From: a bacterium
Lineage (GTDB): Bacteria > Bacillota > Bacilli > Lactobacillales > Streptococcaceae
DNA: 64,000 bases
Assembly: GCA_905221105.1 (NCBI GenBank)
Contig: CAJNBW010000003.1
Coordinates: 119,745-183,744, forward strand
Reading direction: 5' to 3'
Shown here in pieces: positions 16,964 through 27,182 of this stretch. Position 1 is the first letter of the stretch, and each line of letters begins with the position of its first letter. A program made the translations under genes and the position numbers. The notes beneath the pieces were generated by a model, which was not told the DNA's origin, searched no databases, and was given only the letters and a program-made list of their open reading frames with translations.

Positions 16964-17842
16964 ATGGTCAAAACAATTCTGATTACAGGTGCTACTGACG
17001 GTATTGGTAAACATTTGGCAAAGAAATTGGCCAGTGAAGGCCATCATGTCATCCTCCATGGTCGAAATCCTCAAAAACTTGAGCTGGCGCTTCAAGAGGT
17101 TCGGGCAGTTTCCTTGAGAGGCAGAGTTTCTAGCTACCTTGCAGATTTTTCCAAATTAGACGATGTTTATCGATTTCTGGAGGAAATCAAGCGAGACTTT
17201 CAAAGTATTGATGTCTTATTTAACAATGCAGGCCTGTATGCTAGAAAAGAACGAAAAGCGAGTGCTGAAAATGTCGAGTTGACCTTTATGTTATCTGTTC
17301 TGGTTCCCTATATTTTAACAACTGAGCTAAGTCCTTTGTTAGAAAAAGCGTCTGACGGTCGTGTCATTAATACTTCTTCCTATATGCATCATTTTGCCAA
17401 GGTCAAGGATTTGGACTTTGGATTTGAGAACAACTATAATCCCGGATTAGCCTATAATAACTCCAAGCTTTACACTATTTGGATGACACGTTATCTAGCC
17501 AGAGAATTCTTGCTAAAAGGTTCAAGCATCACCGTCAATTCTTACCATCCTGGCTTAATCTCAACAAACTTAGGAAATAATTCCAGTGATGAAAAGACGA
17601 AAAAGTCTCTCTTCGGACGCTTGATGAAGTCATTTCCCAAAAATCTAGACGAGGGAATCGAAACAGGCTACTATCTTACATTATCAGAAGAAATCACTGG
17701 TTTGACTGGATACTACTTTGACGAAAAGAAAGTGAAGTCTGTTTCTGAAAAAGGCTATACACTTGAAAAAGCTCGAGATTTAATCACTTACTGTAATGAT
17801 AAAATTGAGTTATTTAAACAGAAACATTCTCAGATAAATTAG
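16964..17842 (+). CDS. Short-chain dehydrogenase/reductase
   Basis: A 292-residue SDR of the retinol-dehydrogenase-like type. The cofactor motif TGATDGIGKHLAKK is at residue 8, NNAG follows near residue 88, and the catalytic serine and Tyr-x3-Lys (YNNSK) are near residues 138 and 163. Arginine in HGRNPQK suggests NADP preference. It is the last gene of the operon, with a strong terminator right after it. Confidence 0.88.
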   Translation: MVKTILITGATDGIGKHLAKKLASEGHHVILHGRNPQKLELALQEVRAVSLRGRVSSYLADFSKLDDVYRFLEEIKRDFQSIDVLFNNAGLYARKERKASAENVELTFMLSVLVPYILTTELSPLLEKASDGRVINTSSYMHHFAKVKDLDFGFENNYNPGLAYNNSKLYTIWMTRYLAREFLLKGSSITVNSYHPGLISTNLGNNSSDEKTKKSLFGRLMKSFPKNLDEGIETGYYLTLSEEITGLTGYYFDEKKVKSVSEKGYTLEKARDLITYCNDKIELFKQKHSQIN

Positions 17843-17843
17843 A

Positions 17844-17885
17844 AAAAAGTTCTCTTTCCATTTTGCTAGAAAGAGAACTTTTTCT
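17844..17885. terminator. Bidirectional terminator between SDR and susH
   Basis: AAAAGTTCTCTTTC / GAAAGAGAACTTTT hairpin of about 14 bp, with A and T tracts on both sides. Confidence 0.9.
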
Positions 17886-17906
17886 TTAGGAGAAATAACT
17901 TATTTT

Positions 17907-19226
17907 TTAATCGATTCGTGATAGCTCAGCTGGCACTGTTAAGTAATAAGTTGCAGTCAAGCTTGCTTCACCTTGATTGACAAAAATTTCGATGGAATTT
18001 TTATCTAGAATAACTTCCAATTCTTTAGCTTCAAGATCTACATACCGTCGACTAGTGTCCTGTTCTTCTTCACCTAGAATTTTTTGAACAAGATGGCTAC
18101 GATCAATGTAAACTTGCTGCGCATTACTGTCATAACCAAATTCAAGATAATCTGTATCATTTCCTAAGCGGTAATGACAATCTTTATCTATTTGAATTTG
18201 ATATTGGCCTTTTTTAACAGGGAATTGTCTTAGTTTGCCATCTTCCAATCTTAGAATTCTAGGTAAAGTCATGGCACATGCCCACTTGTGTTCTTGATCA
18301 TGGGTTGGAAGGGTACGCCCCCATGTCTGCATCCAAGCAATCAGGATACGACGATTTTGATCGTCCAACAATGTTTGAGGCGCATAGAAGTCTTGGCCAT
18401 GATCAATTTCTTGAACTGATTCTGGGATAAAACGTTTTTCTCCCCAATCTACCTTACCCGTGAACAAAACCGATGAGTTGATGTTATGATATGAGTCTCC
18501 CTCACGCTGATAACGCATGGGTGATATAATAAGGCAATCCTTCCCATCTAACTCAAAGTAATCTGGGCATTCCCACATAAAGCCTTGGTGTTCTACCCCT
18601 TTTAAAAAGATGGATTCGAACTGCCATTCTACTAGGTTATCGGACCCTAGTAGAACGATACAGCCCACATTATCCTTGTGTTTGGCAGCTACTACGGAGT
18701 AATAGCGTCCATCTTTTTCAAAGAGTTTTGGATCACGGAAATCAGCAGCAATCAACTCATCTGGCAAGTCTGCTCCTGTTGCAACTGGATTTTGTTCAAT
18801 CTTTTCAAAGTGAATCCCGTCATCTGAAAATGCCATATTTTGCACTTGGCGGACACTGGTTTCTTCTTCGATATGCCCAGTATACATGAGCCATAGGCGA
18901 TCATCCTTGACAATGGCAGAACCTGAGAAACATCCATTGCGGTCATAATTTTGGTCAGGAGCAAGTGCCACTGGCAAGTGCTCCCAAGTCACCAAGTCCT
19001 TACTTTTAGCATGTCCCCAGTGCATAGGCCCCCAAACACTATCATAAGGATAGAATTGATAAAAGAGATGGTATTCTCCACGAAAATAGACAAATCCATT
19101 TGGATCATTGATCCAGCCAATCTCAGCTGAAAAATGTTCTTCAGGCTTATATTGAGTATTTACGAGATGTTTATTTTCTGCTATAAAACGATTGGCTTTT
19201 TCTACTGTGTATTTCTTATCTCCCAT
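17907..19226 (-). CDS. susH: Sucrose hydrolase (GH32 family)
   Basis: A 439-residue beta-fructofuranosidase-type enzyme. The GH32 nucleophile motif is WINDPNG near residue 38, the transition-state stabiliser is in DFRDPKLF, and the acid/base is in WECPDYFEL. There is no signal peptide, so it splits imported sugar in the cytoplasm. The ATG at 19226 has AGAGG six bases upstream. It is the last gene of the susT1-susT2-susX-susH operon, as known from pneumococcus. Whether its substrate is sucrose or a short fructan is not shown by sequence. Confidence 0.9.
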   Translation of the reverse strand: MGDKKYTVEKANRFIAENKHLVNTQYKPEEHFSAEIGWINDPNGFVYFRGEYHLFYQFYPYDSVWGPMHWGHAKSKDLVTWEHLPVALAPDQNYDRNGCFSGSAIVKDDRLWLMYTGHIEEETSVRQVQNMAFSDDGIHFEKIEQNPVATGADLPDELIAADFRDPKLFEKDGRYYSVVAAKHKDNVGCIVLLGSDNLVEWQFESIFLKGVEHQGFMWECPDYFELDGKDCLIISPMRYQREGDSYHNINSSVLFTGKVDWGEKRFIPESVQEIDHGQDFYAPQTLLDDQNRRILIAWMQTWGRTLPTHDQEHKWACAMTLPRILRLEDGKLRQFPVKKGQYQIQIDKDCHYRLGNDTDYLEFGYDSNAQQVYIDRSHLVQKILGEEEQDTSRRYVDLEAKELEVILDKNSIEIFVNQGEASLTATYYLTVPAELSRID

Positions 19227-19235
19227 AATCAACCT

Positions 19236-20852
19236 CTAGTTTTTGTTTGCTTGGTATTGGTCGTAGTATTTTTGTTTAATAGCGAGGTAATCAGAAAGTC
19301 CGTATTTTTCAAGTTCTTTCTTGTAATCATCCCACTCAGCATCAATATTGCCATTTACAATCCATTCAGCACGTTTACGGTAGATATAGTCATTCATATC
19401 TGCTTCGATATGGGCAATCTTGTCCAAATCTTCCTGTGTCATAAAGACTCTTGGATAGTTATTGTCATTGCTCATGTAAGGAACATAATATTCTTTGATA
19501 AGATCCAAACGCCATTTGGCATCATCTGGCATAGTTGTCACTTTACCATAGTATGAATCTAGAATAGCTAGTGGTCCTCCTACTTCAGTCTTTTGACGAA
19601 GTTCTGCTGGTGCAGTTCCGTTTAGTGGTAAGTGTTTGAGGCTGTTAGTTGCTTGGTCAAATTCAAAGATATTTTGTTGCTTGTCATCTCCGTAAGTTCC
19701 CCAGTTATTTTGCACAGATTGGAGTGGAGCGTATTGTGCATCAATCCATTTAGCTGTCAATTCTAGGTTTTTGTTTACACTGGTAATAACCATCTTGTCA
19801 CGTGCAAATCCCATACCGTTTGTACGAGCTACGTGTTTTTGACCACTTGGTCCAGCAAGTACTGGTAAAACATCATAACTTTCGTTACTTCCAGTAACAT
19901 TACTCTTATCCCATGTAAAGTAAACACCAAATTTCTGATCATGACCTTTAGCAATGTAACTATTCCAATCATGTTCGAAAGCTTCTTTATCAATCAAGCC
20001 TTTTTCTTGCAATTGACGGATAAATTTGACACCTTCTTTATAGTTATCGTTATCTGCTGTGAAGTCAACTTTGCCATCATTTCCAACTACTAAATGATCA
20101 TCGTTATCCCCTATACCAAATGCACCAAATAGGAATTTAAAATCTTCGTTTCCGTTACCACTAATAAATGTAAATGGAATTTCGTCTGCTTGACCATTTC
20201 CATTTGGATCCCCGTTTTTGAAAGCTTCTAGAACTTTAATCAGATCATCAGTAGTTTTTGGCATTTCAAGACCAAGTTTCTTAAGCCAATCTTTGTTAAT
20301 CCAAGCCATATCGTTGACACTGTGGATTGACTCTTTACCAGCTCCAAGCTCTTCAATCCATGGGAATGAGTAAATGTGCCCATCAGGTGCTGTCATCAAG
20401 GCCTTGTACTCTGGTTTCTCATCCAAAATTTTCTTAAGATTTGGCATGTATTTATCAATCAAATCTTCAACTGGAATAATAACACCTTTTTTAGCCCAGT
20501 TCATCAAGTCCACATCTGAAGCTCCGTCGTTGTGGATAGCATCTGGTAAATCACCACTAGAAATATCCAAGTTACGTTTTTCTGCAAAGTCGGACTGGTA
20601 GTTGGTCCAGTCAATATGAACGCCAGTTTCCTTCTCCAAACGTTGCAAAATCAATTTTTCATTTGGGTCTTTAGGAGCTAACGGTGAACTGGCTGTCATA
20701 AACTTCAATGTTTTCTTTTCTTGAAGCGGGAATGTTACACCTTCCAACTTATAATCTGGACTTGAAGCTGTATTTTTTGAGCCACAGGCTGCGAGTACTG
20801 CTAAACTAGCTGTCAACAAAACTGCTGATTTTGTGAATGTTTTGAATTTCAT
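19236..20852 (-). CDS. susX: Sugar ABC transporter substrate-binding lipoprotein
   Basis: A 538-residue secreted lipoprotein. The signal peptide (MKFKTFTKSAVLLTA...) ends in the lipobox LAACGS, with Cys24 as the lipidated residue. The rest is a type 1 extracellular solute-binding protein of the long LplA/YtcQ class. The ATG at 20852 has AAAAGGAG; the longer frame is rejected because the signal peptide would no longer be N-terminal. Operon position and relatives point to sucrose or related saccharide uptake; no ATPase gene is present, so a shared ATPase such as MsmK is likely used. Confidence 0.88.
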   Translation of the reverse strand: MKFKTFTKSAVLLTASLAVLAACGSKNTASSPDYKLEGVTFPLQEKKTLKFMTASSPLAPKDPNEKLILQRLEKETGVHIDWTNYQSDFAEKRNLDISSGDLPDAIHNDGASDVDLMNWAKKGVIIPVEDLIDKYMPNLKKILDEKPEYKALMTAPDGHIYSFPWIEELGAGKESIHSVNDMAWINKDWLKKLGLEMPKTTDDLIKVLEAFKNGDPNGNGQADEIPFTFISGNGNEDFKFLFGAFGIGDNDDHLVVGNDGKVDFTADNDNYKEGVKFIRQLQEKGLIDKEAFEHDWNSYIAKGHDQKFGVYFTWDKSNVTGSNESYDVLPVLAGPSGQKHVARTNGMGFARDKMVITSVNKNLELTAKWIDAQYAPLQSVQNNWGTYGDDKQQNIFEFDQATNSLKHLPLNGTAPAELRQKTEVGGPLAILDSYYGKVTTMPDDAKWRLDLIKEYYVPYMSNDNNYPRVFMTQEDLDKIAHIEADMNDYIYRKRAEWIVNGNIDAEWDDYKKELEKYGLSDYLAIKQKYYDQYQANKN

Positions 20853-20880
20853 GAGAAAACTCCTTTTATTTTTTCTTTTT

Positions 20881-21771
20881 TTATCCTTTAAGTGAACCAG
20901 CCATAATTCCTTTATCAAAGTATTTTTGGAAGAATGGATACATAACAATCAATGGCAAGCTGGAAATGACAATAGTTGCGTATTTAATCAATTCAGCTAA
21001 ACGTTTCATTTCATTCATAGCCGCTTGTGCTCCAATCATGTCTTGACCTGGTTGGCTCTGAATGAGAATTTTACGAAGTACAAGTTGCAATGGTTCCAAA
21101 TTTGGATCCTTGATATAAATCATTGCATCAAAGTATGAGTTCCACTGTCCTACAAAAGCATAGAGGAAGAGAACAAACATAATTGGTTTTGCAAGAGGAA
21201 GCATGATTTTGAAGAAAATCTGTAAATCATTTGCACCATCAATGACGGCTGCTTCTACCAATTCTTCAGGCAATCCTTGGAAATAGGCCCTAGCAAGAAT
21301 AATATTCCAAACATTGACAGCACCGGGAACGATGATAGCCCATGGAGTATTTAGCATTCCCAATTCTTTTACGAGCAAGTAAGTTGGGACTAAACCACCA
21401 CCAAAGAACATGGTCACAATCAAGAAGTAGTTAATCCAACGGCGCCCTACCAAATCTTTTTTGGAAAGAGGATAAGCTGTAAACACAGATAGCAATACTG
21501 TTAAAGCTGCAAAGCCAAAAGAATAAAGCAGGGAATTGATAAAACCTCTTAGAATAGATTGGTCACTGAATACACGCTGGTAACCTTCTACCGTCCAATC
21601 GGCTGGATTAAAGCTAATCCCTCTACTAACCAGAACCTTAGGATCCATAAAGGATGCTACGACAATATAAAGTAAAGGAAGTAAGGTTATCAAAACGATA
21701 AAGACAATAATGATTTTATTTAAGAGTAAGATACGTCTATCAAATTTTGTATCCATAATCGAATTTTTCAT
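20881..21771 (-). CDS. susT2: Sugar ABC transporter permease (MalG-type)
   Basis: A 296-residue permease with six predicted membrane helices. The EAA loop that docks the ATPase reads EAAVIDGANDLQIFFKIMLPL near residue 180. The ATG at 21771 follows GAGGAAAG. It ends with the typical GIMAGSLKG tail. It partners with susT1. Confidence 0.9.
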   Translation of the reverse strand: MKNSIMDTKFDRRILLLNKIIIVFIVLITLLPLLYIVVASFMDPKVLVSRGISFNPADWTVEGYQRVFSDQSILRGFINSLLYSFGFAALTVLLSVFTAYPLSKKDLVGRRWINYFLIVTMFFGGGLVPTYLLVKELGMLNTPWAIIVPGAVNVWNIILARAYFQGLPEELVEAAVIDGANDLQIFFKIMLPLAKPIMFVLFLYAFVGQWNSYFDAMIYIKDPNLEPLQLVLRKILIQSQPGQDMIGAQAAMNEMKRLAELIKYATIVISSLPLIVMYPFFQKYFDKGIMAGSLKG

Positions 21772-21781
21772 ACTTTCCTCC

Positions 21782-22699
21782 TTAAATTCCTTCACCATTA
21801 TTCATGCGTTTAACGATTTGGTTAACTGCAACAAGCAATACTACGTTAATCACTGCATTAAACAAACCAACCGCTGTTGAGTAAGAATAATCTCCTGATA
21901 CAAGACCAACTTTATAGACATATGTAGAGATAATTTCAGAAGTTGGCAAGTTTAACGATGTCTGCATCAAGAATGCTTTTTCATATCCGACATTCATAAT
22001 TCCACCTGCAGCTAAAACAAATTGGATAACCATAATAGGCTTAAGAGCTGGAATATCAATGTGCCAGATTCGTTGAAAGATATTGGCTCCATCCAGTCGG
22101 GCTGCTTCTACTAAAGCTGGATCTACATTTACTAATGTTGCTGTGTAGAGCGTTGAAGCCCAGCCCATTCCTTGCCAGATACCACTAAAGATGTATAAAG
22201 GTCTAAAGAAGTCTGGATTTGTCAAGAAGTCAGCCTTTATTCCAAACATAGAGAGAAAATTGTTAATTGGTCCTCCCACTGAAAAGAAAAGAAAAATCAT
22301 ACCAACGATAACAACGACTGAGATAAAGTTTGGTGCGTATAAAATGAGCTGAATTCGTTTTTTGACTTTTTCACTCAAGAGTTGATTGAGCATAATAGCA
22401 AGAATGATTGGTGGTAAAAAGCCAAGCAACAAACCATAGATACTTAATTTTAAAGTATTGGCTAACAAGATACCAAAGTTGGGAGAGGATATGAATTTTG
22501 TAAACTCAGAAAAACCAATCCAATCACTCCCTAAAATTCCTTTTAAGGGATTATAATCTTTAAATGCGATTAAAACCCCATACATAGGGATATATTTAAA
22601 AATAAAGGTTAAAACTAAACCAGGGACAGTCATCAATAACAAGAGTTTTTGTTTCTTAATTCTTTCCCAAATAGAAACTTGCTTCGCTTTGCTATTCAT
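21782..22699 (-). CDS. susT1: Sugar ABC transporter permease (MalF/UgpA-type)
   Basis: A 305-residue permease, about six membrane helices, with the EAA loop VEAARLDGANIFQRIWHIDI near residue 200. The ATG at 22699 has AGGAGG seven bases upstream. It is the first gene of the sus operon and lies behind the duplicated operator region at 22711-22849. Confidence 0.9.
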   Translation of the reverse strand: MNSKAKQVSIWERIKKQKLLLLMTVPGLVLTFIFKYIPMYGVLIAFKDYNPLKGILGSDWIGFSEFTKFISSPNFGILLANTLKLSIYGLLLGFLPPIILAIMLNQLLSEKVKKRIQLILYAPNFISVVVIVGMIFLFFSVGGPINNFLSMFGIKADFLTNPDFFRPLYIFSGIWQGMGWASTLYTATLVNVDPALVEAARLDGANIFQRIWHIDIPALKPIMVIQFVLAAGGIMNVGYEKAFLMQTSLNLPTSEIISTYVYKVGLVSGDYSYSTAVGLFNAVINVVLLVAVNQIVKRMNNGEGI

Positions 22700-22710
22700 A
22701 GCAACCTCCT

Positions 22711-22849
22711 TTTTGAAACGTTTCATTTTTGTTCTAAAAAGATAGCGCTTGGCGCTGTCTATTTATTTCTTCTTTTGAAACGTTTCATTTTTGTTCTAAA
22801 AAATAAATCTTTTTTATCTGAATTCATTCTATCATTGATAGCGCTTTCT
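22711..22849 (-). promoter_or_regulatory. sus operator region: duplicated palindrome and CcpA site
   Basis: A 30-base segment containing the perfect palindrome TGAAACGTTTCA is present twice as a direct repeat (palindromes at 22714-22725 and 22776-22787, 62 bases apart). These fit LacI-family operators for SusR. A third site, TGATAGCGCTTTCT at 22836-22849, matches the catabolite-response consensus, so CcpA repression is likely. Confidence 0.75.
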
Positions 22850-22850
22850 G

Positions 22851-23852
22851 TCAAGACTTATTTTCACTTTTTGTTGTTTTTCCTTCAACAAATTTTACTG
22901 GTAGGATTGTCTGCAAATTAACAGCCTTTCCTTCTATGATATCAAATAGGATTCGTACAGCTTCTCTAGCCATTTCCTCCAGGGGTTGCTCAATTGTTGA
23001 AAGTAGATAATCTCTATCTCCAGCCATTTTAATTCCATCGTATCCAATAATTTGGACATCATGAGGAATACATTTGCCATTTTTTTCTAGTATATCAATA
23101 ACATCTAAAGCTGCAAAGTCGTTAATTGTAAAAATTCCATCTATAGAAGAATTTTCTTCCAAGAAACTCTCTAGCTTCCCATGATAGTCAGTAACTGTCT
23201 CATCCAAATCAAAAATACTAAGAGGTATTTTATGCTCTTGGACATACTTTTCAAATGAAATTCTACGACGTTTGGTTTCATTAATGGTTGTATTATGTCC
23301 GCCCACAAAGGCTAAATGCTGACATCCTTTACTAATTAATTGTTTAGCTGCCTCTCTTCCACCTGCATCATTATCAGAAGAAACACAAGGAATGGCAATA
23401 TCTGAGTATGTGCGGTCAATACTAACAAAGGGAATTCCTGATGACAAGTAATGTTCAATTGGACTATAGGTAATAGCAACCACTCCATCAACTTTATTAT
23501 GACGCAACATCTCCAGATAGTCTTGCTCGCGATTTGTACCATTTATAGAACATAAGAGTAATTTATTATTCCTCTTATAGACTTCATTTTCCACATGCAT
23601 AGCAAATTCTGAAAAGAAGGGATGCCAGATACTTGGTACAATGATTGCAATCGTTTCTGTTCGATTTTTTTTCATTCCTCTAGCATAGTAATCTGGAATG
23701 TAATTCAAAGTTTTAATCGCTTGCTCCACTTTTTTCAAGGTTACTTCTTTAATTCCTTTTTCTTTATTAATCACACGTGAAACTGTTCCAACACTAACTC
23801 CTGCTTCTAAAGCAACATCTTTCATGGTAATTGATTTTCTTTGTTCTACCAT
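22851..23852 (-). CDS. susR: LacI-family repressor of the sus operon
   Basis: A 333-residue LacI/GalR regulator. The N-terminal helix-turn-helix ITMKDVALEAGVSVGTVSR is followed by the hinge helix and a periplasmic-binding-protein fold. The ATG at 23852 has AGGAGGTGAT upstream; the longer frame would start within that ribosome site. It is transcribed in the same direction as susT1, with the operator region between. Sucrose or fructose as inducer is inference. Confidence 0.85.
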   Translation of the reverse strand: MVEQRKSITMKDVALEAGVSVGTVSRVINKEKGIKEVTLKKVEQAIKTLNYIPDYYARGMKKNRTETIAIIVPSIWHPFFSEFAMHVENEVYKRNNKLLLCSINGTNREQDYLEMLRHNKVDGVVAITYSPIEHYLSSGIPFVSIDRTYSDIAIPCVSSDNDAGGREAAKQLISKGCQHLAFVGGHNTTINETKRRRISFEKYVQEHKIPLSIFDLDETVTDYHGKLESFLEENSSIDGIFTINDFAALDVIDILEKNGKCIPHDVQIIGYDGIKMAGDRDYLLSTIEQPLEEMAREAVRILFDIIEGKAVNLQTILPVKFVEGKTTKSENKS

Positions 23853-23882
23853 ATTATCACCTCCTTTCAATATATAGTATCA

Positions 23883-23896
23883 TGCAAACGCTTTTT
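23883..23896 (-). promoter_or_regulatory. Candidate CcpA (cre) site before susR
   Basis: TGCAAACGCTTTTT fits the catabolite-response consensus and lies about 30 bases upstream of the susR start. Confidence 0.5.
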
Positions 23897-24033
23897 TAGC
23901 AACTATTTCTCAATCATTTTTGTCCAGCCCCTTTTTCCCATCATGAATAAAATCACTCCAATTGGCTTTCTAAAATTCCTTCAATTTCCATGTGTAAACA
24001 TCTACATAAAACAGGAAAAGCCTTTGTTTGCTT

Positions 24034-24489
24034 CTATCTCCCCTTCTTCATAATGTATTTCCGTTCAGGGGTTTCAACCATTTGAACGATTTCAAATCCT
24101 TCTTTTTGGTAAAGATTATAAGCTGCTTGATTTGCCTCGAAAACATTTAGAGAAATAGTATCTATGTCTTCATTTTCAAAGGCCAAACTAACAAATTTCC
24201 TTAAAGCCTGGCTACCTAGTCCTCGCCCCTGTTTCTGGGGATTGATAAAAAATCTCCCAATATGTAGATTCCTGTCTTCTAGCCTGATTTTCTGGATAAG
24301 GCCGACAAATTCTTGTTCATCAAAGATTGAAAAGATTCCTTCCAAATCTTGCAAGACTTGAAGGGTCAGTGGAAAAGGAATCTTTGGTCCCATCCATTGT
24401 TCTTGAAAAGCTTTACCAAGGGAGTTGGACCATTGGCATACGAATTGAGCATTTTCTGTGCTCACCTTTTCTTCAAAACAAATTGTCAT
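24034..24489 (-). CDS. GNAT-family N-acetyltransferase
   Basis: A 151-residue acetyltransferase. The acetyl-CoA pyrophosphate loop reads NPQKQGRGLGSQALRKF near residue 85 and the C-terminal NVFEANQAAYNLYQKEGF is the usual GNAT motif B. The ATG at 24489 has GAGG five bases upstream; a start 11 codons earlier (24522) is also possible. Substrate unknown. It is divergent from the prepilin peptidase gene. Confidence 0.85.
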   Translation of the reverse strand: MTICFEEKVSTENAQFVCQWSNSLGKAFQEQWMGPKIPFPLTLQVLQDLEGIFSIFDEQEFVGLIQKIRLEDRNLHIGRFFINPQKQGRGLGSQALRKFVSLAFENEDIDTISLNVFEANQAAYNLYQKEGFEIVQMVETPERKYIMKKGR

Positions 24490-24558
24490 CTTGACCTCAC
24501 TATCTTGTTTATGCTTCTCCATTATACTACTTCTCCTATTTTTTACGAATAGATAAGT

Positions 24559-25218
24559 ATGATTGATTTTTATTTTTTTCTTGTCGGGAGCATTCTCGCT
24601 TCCTTTCTTGGTTTGGTCATTGACCGTTTTCCTGAGCAATCCATTATACGGCCTTCTAGCCACTGCGATGCCTGTCAGACTCGCTTGCGGCCATTAGATT
24701 TGATTCCTATTTTCTCTCAGGTCTTCAATCGTTTTCGCTGTCGCTACTGCAAAGTTCGCTATCCATTCTGGTATGCCCTCTTTGAACTAGGCTTAGGACT
24801 CATCTTTCTGGCTTGGTCTTGGGGAGCGCTTTCTTTGGGACAAGTCGTCCTCATAACCGCTGGCCTGACCTTAGGAATCTACGACTTTCGCCATCAGGAA
24901 TATCCCTTACTAGTCTGGCTGACTTTCCACCTAATCCTCATGGCCTGCTCTGGCTGGAATCTGGTCATGGTCTTCTTCCTTGTCCTAGGAATCATGGCCC
25001 ATTTTATTGATATCCGCATGGGCGCAGGGGATTTTCTCTTTCTGGCTTCTTGCGCTCTCGTCTTTAGCGCAACCGAATTACTGATCTTGATTCAGTTCGC
25101 TTCTGCGACGGGCATCCTGGCCTTTCTCCTGCAAAAGAAAAAGGAAAGACTTCCTTTCGTGCCTTTCCTCTTACTTGCTGCTTGTGTGATTATTTTTGGT
25201 AAGCTACTGCTTGTTTGA
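24559..25218 (+). CDS. pilD: Prepilin peptidase (A24), competence
   Basis: A 219-residue polytopic aspartic protease that cleaves and N-methylates type IV prepilins such as ComGC; in pneumococcus it is called CclA/PilD and is needed for transformation. The N-terminal cysteine tetrad is SHCDACQTR...CRYCKVR, and the two catalytic aspartates are in GIYDFRHQ and in the GAGDF loop near residue 154. Its 3' end overlaps the convergent trpA end by 29 bases. Confidence 0.9.
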   Translation: MIDFYFFLVGSILASFLGLVIDRFPEQSIIRPSSHCDACQTRLRPLDLIPIFSQVFNRFRCRYCKVRYPFWYALFELGLGLIFLAWSWGALSLGQVVLITAGLTLGIYDFRHQEYPLLVWLTFHLILMACSGWNLVMVFFLVLGIMAHFIDIRMGAGDFLFLASCALVFSATELLILIQFASATGILAFLLQKKKERLPFVPFLLLAACVIIFGKLLLV

Positions 25219-25966
25219 TAAAGTCCTCAATCGGCTCTCCTTTGTGGAGAGCTTTTACTATTTTCGAACCGACGATAACACCATCTGACACCGCATTGAA
25301 GCGTTCCACATCGGCTTGACTTGATACACCAAATCCTGTCAAGACTGGGATGTCAGCTACTTGATGCAATTGTGCCAAGTGCTTGTCCAAGTCTGCACGG
25401 TAATTGCCTGACTTCCCTGTCACCCCATTGATGGCAACGGCATAGACAAATCCTTCTGCTCCTTCAATCAACTCTTTTTGACGCTCAATTCCTGTTGTCA
25501 AGCTAACTAGGGGAATCAAGGCAATGTCTGTATCTGCCAAATAAGGCTCTACAAAGTTAGCATGTTCATGAGGCAGGTCTGGGATAATCAAGCCCTTAAC
25601 CGCTGTATCAGCCAAATCTTTGACAAAGTTCTCCACACCGTACTGAAAGAGGGGGTTGAAGTAGGTCATGATGACAAGTGGAACCTCTGTTTGAATGGTT
25701 TTCAAGGTTTCAACCAAGGCCTGGGTAGAAGTTCCGTGAGCTAGACTGCGCAAGCCAGCTTCTTCGATAACAGGTCCATCTGCTACGGGGTCTGAAAAGG
25801 GAATACCCACTTCAATAGCTGAGACACCCAAATCTTCTAAAAAGTGGATTGTTTCTCCGAGTCCATCCAAACCTTTTTCGTGGTCACCAGCCATGATATA
25901 AGGAACGAAAATTCCTTTTCCAGATGCTTTGACAGCATTCAATTTTTCTGTTAGTGTCTTAGGCAT
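25190..25966 (-). CDS. trpA: Tryptophan synthase alpha chain
   Basis: A 258-residue TIM barrel that releases indole from indole-3-glycerol phosphate. The catalytic Glu is in [16 protein letters not shown] and the Asp in MAGD; the phosphate loop is near GFGVSS. The ATG at 25966 overlaps the trpB end by eight bases, with GGGAGAAG inside trpB as ribosome site; the longer frame starting at 26053 is rejected. It is the last gene of the trp operon. Confidence 0.95.
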   Translation of the reverse strand: MPKTLTEKLNAVKASGKGIFVPYIMAGDHEKGLDGLGETIHFLEDLGVSAIEVGIPFSDPVADGPVIEEAGLRSLAHGTSTQALVETLKTIQTEVPLVIMTYFNPLFQYGVENFVKDLADTAVKGLIIPDLPHEHANFVEPYLADTDIALIPLVSLTTGIERQKELIEGAEGFVYAVAINGVTGKSGNYRADLDKHLAQLHQVADIPVLTGFGVSSQADVERFNAVSDGVIVGSKIVKALHKGEPIEDFIKQAVAYQK

Positions 25967-27182
25967 GAGCTTCTCCCTTCTTTGCTGCAGCTGCTTCCAA
26001 GCGGTCTTTGACTTGAACCACATCCTTGTCCCCACGACCGGATAGGCAGACAATCATAGACTTGTCTGGTCCGAGTTCTTTTGCTAATTTCACTGCGAAG
26101 GCAATTGCATGGCTAGATTCCAAGGCTGGGATAATCCCTTCCACGCGAGACAAGAGCTGGAATCCTTCCAAGGCTTCCTCGTCTGTCACAGGAACATAGC
26201 TGGCACGTTTGATATCGTGGTAGTGAGAATGTTCTGGACCGATACCAGGATAGTCCAAACCTGCTGAGATAGAGAAGGCTTCAAGAATTTGACCATGAGC
26301 ATCTTGAAGCACATCCATAAGAGAACCGTGAAGGACACCTGGACGACCCTTGGTCAAGGTAGCTGCGTGGTGCTCTGTGTCTACACCAAGTCCAGCCGCT
26401 TCAGCCCCATACATAGCTACAGACTCATCTTCTACAAATGGATGGAAAAGCCCGATAGCATTAGATCCACCACCAACACAGGCTACTAGGGCATCTGGTA
26501 AGTCTTGGCCTGTCAAGTCACGGTACTGTTGTTTGGCTTCTCGACCAATGACACTTTGGAAGTCACGAACGATTTCTGGGAATGGATGAGGCCCCAAGGC
26601 TGAACCAAGGATATAGTGGGTATCGTCGATATTTGCCACCCATGAACGAAGGGCCGCATTGACTGCGTCCTTGAGCACGCGCGAACCATCAGTCACGGCC
26701 TCGACCTTGGCTCCCAAAAGCTCCATGCGGAAGACATTAAGGGCTTGGCGTTTAACATCTTCCTCACCCATGTAGATGGTACATTCCATGTTAAAGAGGG
26801 CCGCAGCTGTTGCAGTTGCTACACCGTGCTGACCAGCACCAGTTTCAGCGATGATTTTCTTTTTGCCCATGCGTTTAGCCAGAAGAACTTGTCCCAAGGC
26901 ATTGTTAATCTTGTGCGCCCCTGTATGGTTGAGGTCTTCCCGTTTGAGATAAATCTTGGCTCCGCCGATATGCTGGGTCAAGTTTTTTGCGTAGTAAAGA
27001 GGAGTTTCACGTCCCACATACTGGCGCAAAAGTTGGTTCAATTCCTCTTGGAAACTTGGGTCTGCCTGACTTTCACGATAAGCCTTCTCCAACTCCAAAA
27101 CTGCCGTCATCAATGTTTCTGGGACAAAACGTCCGCCGAATTTTCCGTAAAATCCATCTTTATTTGGTTCTTGATATGCCAT
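25959..27182 (-). CDS. trpB: Tryptophan synthase beta chain
   Basis: A 407-residue PLP enzyme joining indole and serine. The lysine for PLP is in [13 protein letters not shown], the ammonium-binding and [10 protein letters not shown] motifs follow, and the phosphate site is [10 protein letters not shown]. It sits directly before trpA and so is the partner of the canonical alpha2beta2 complex, unlike the second trpB at 32-33 kb. The start overlaps trpF by 23 bases. Confidence 0.96.
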   Translation of the reverse strand: MAYQEPNKDGFYGKFGGRFVPETLMTAVLELEKAYRESQADPSFQEELNQLLRQYVGRETPLYYAKNLTQHIGGAKIYLKREDLNHTGAHKINNALGQVLLAKRMGKKKIIAETGAGQHGVATATAAALFNMECTIYMGEEDVKRQALNVFRMELLGAKVEAVTDGSRVLKDAVNAALRSWVANIDDTHYILGSALGPHPFPEIVRDFQSVIGREAKQQYRDLTGQDLPDALVACVGGGSNAIGLFHPFVEDESVAMYGAEAAGLGVDTEHHAATLTKGRPGVLHGSLMDVLQDAHGQILEAFSISAGLDYPGIGPEHSHYHDIKRASYVPVTDEEALEGFQLLSRVEGIIPALESSHAIAFAVKLAKELGPDKSMIVCLSGRGDKDVVQVKDRLEAAAAKKGEAHA

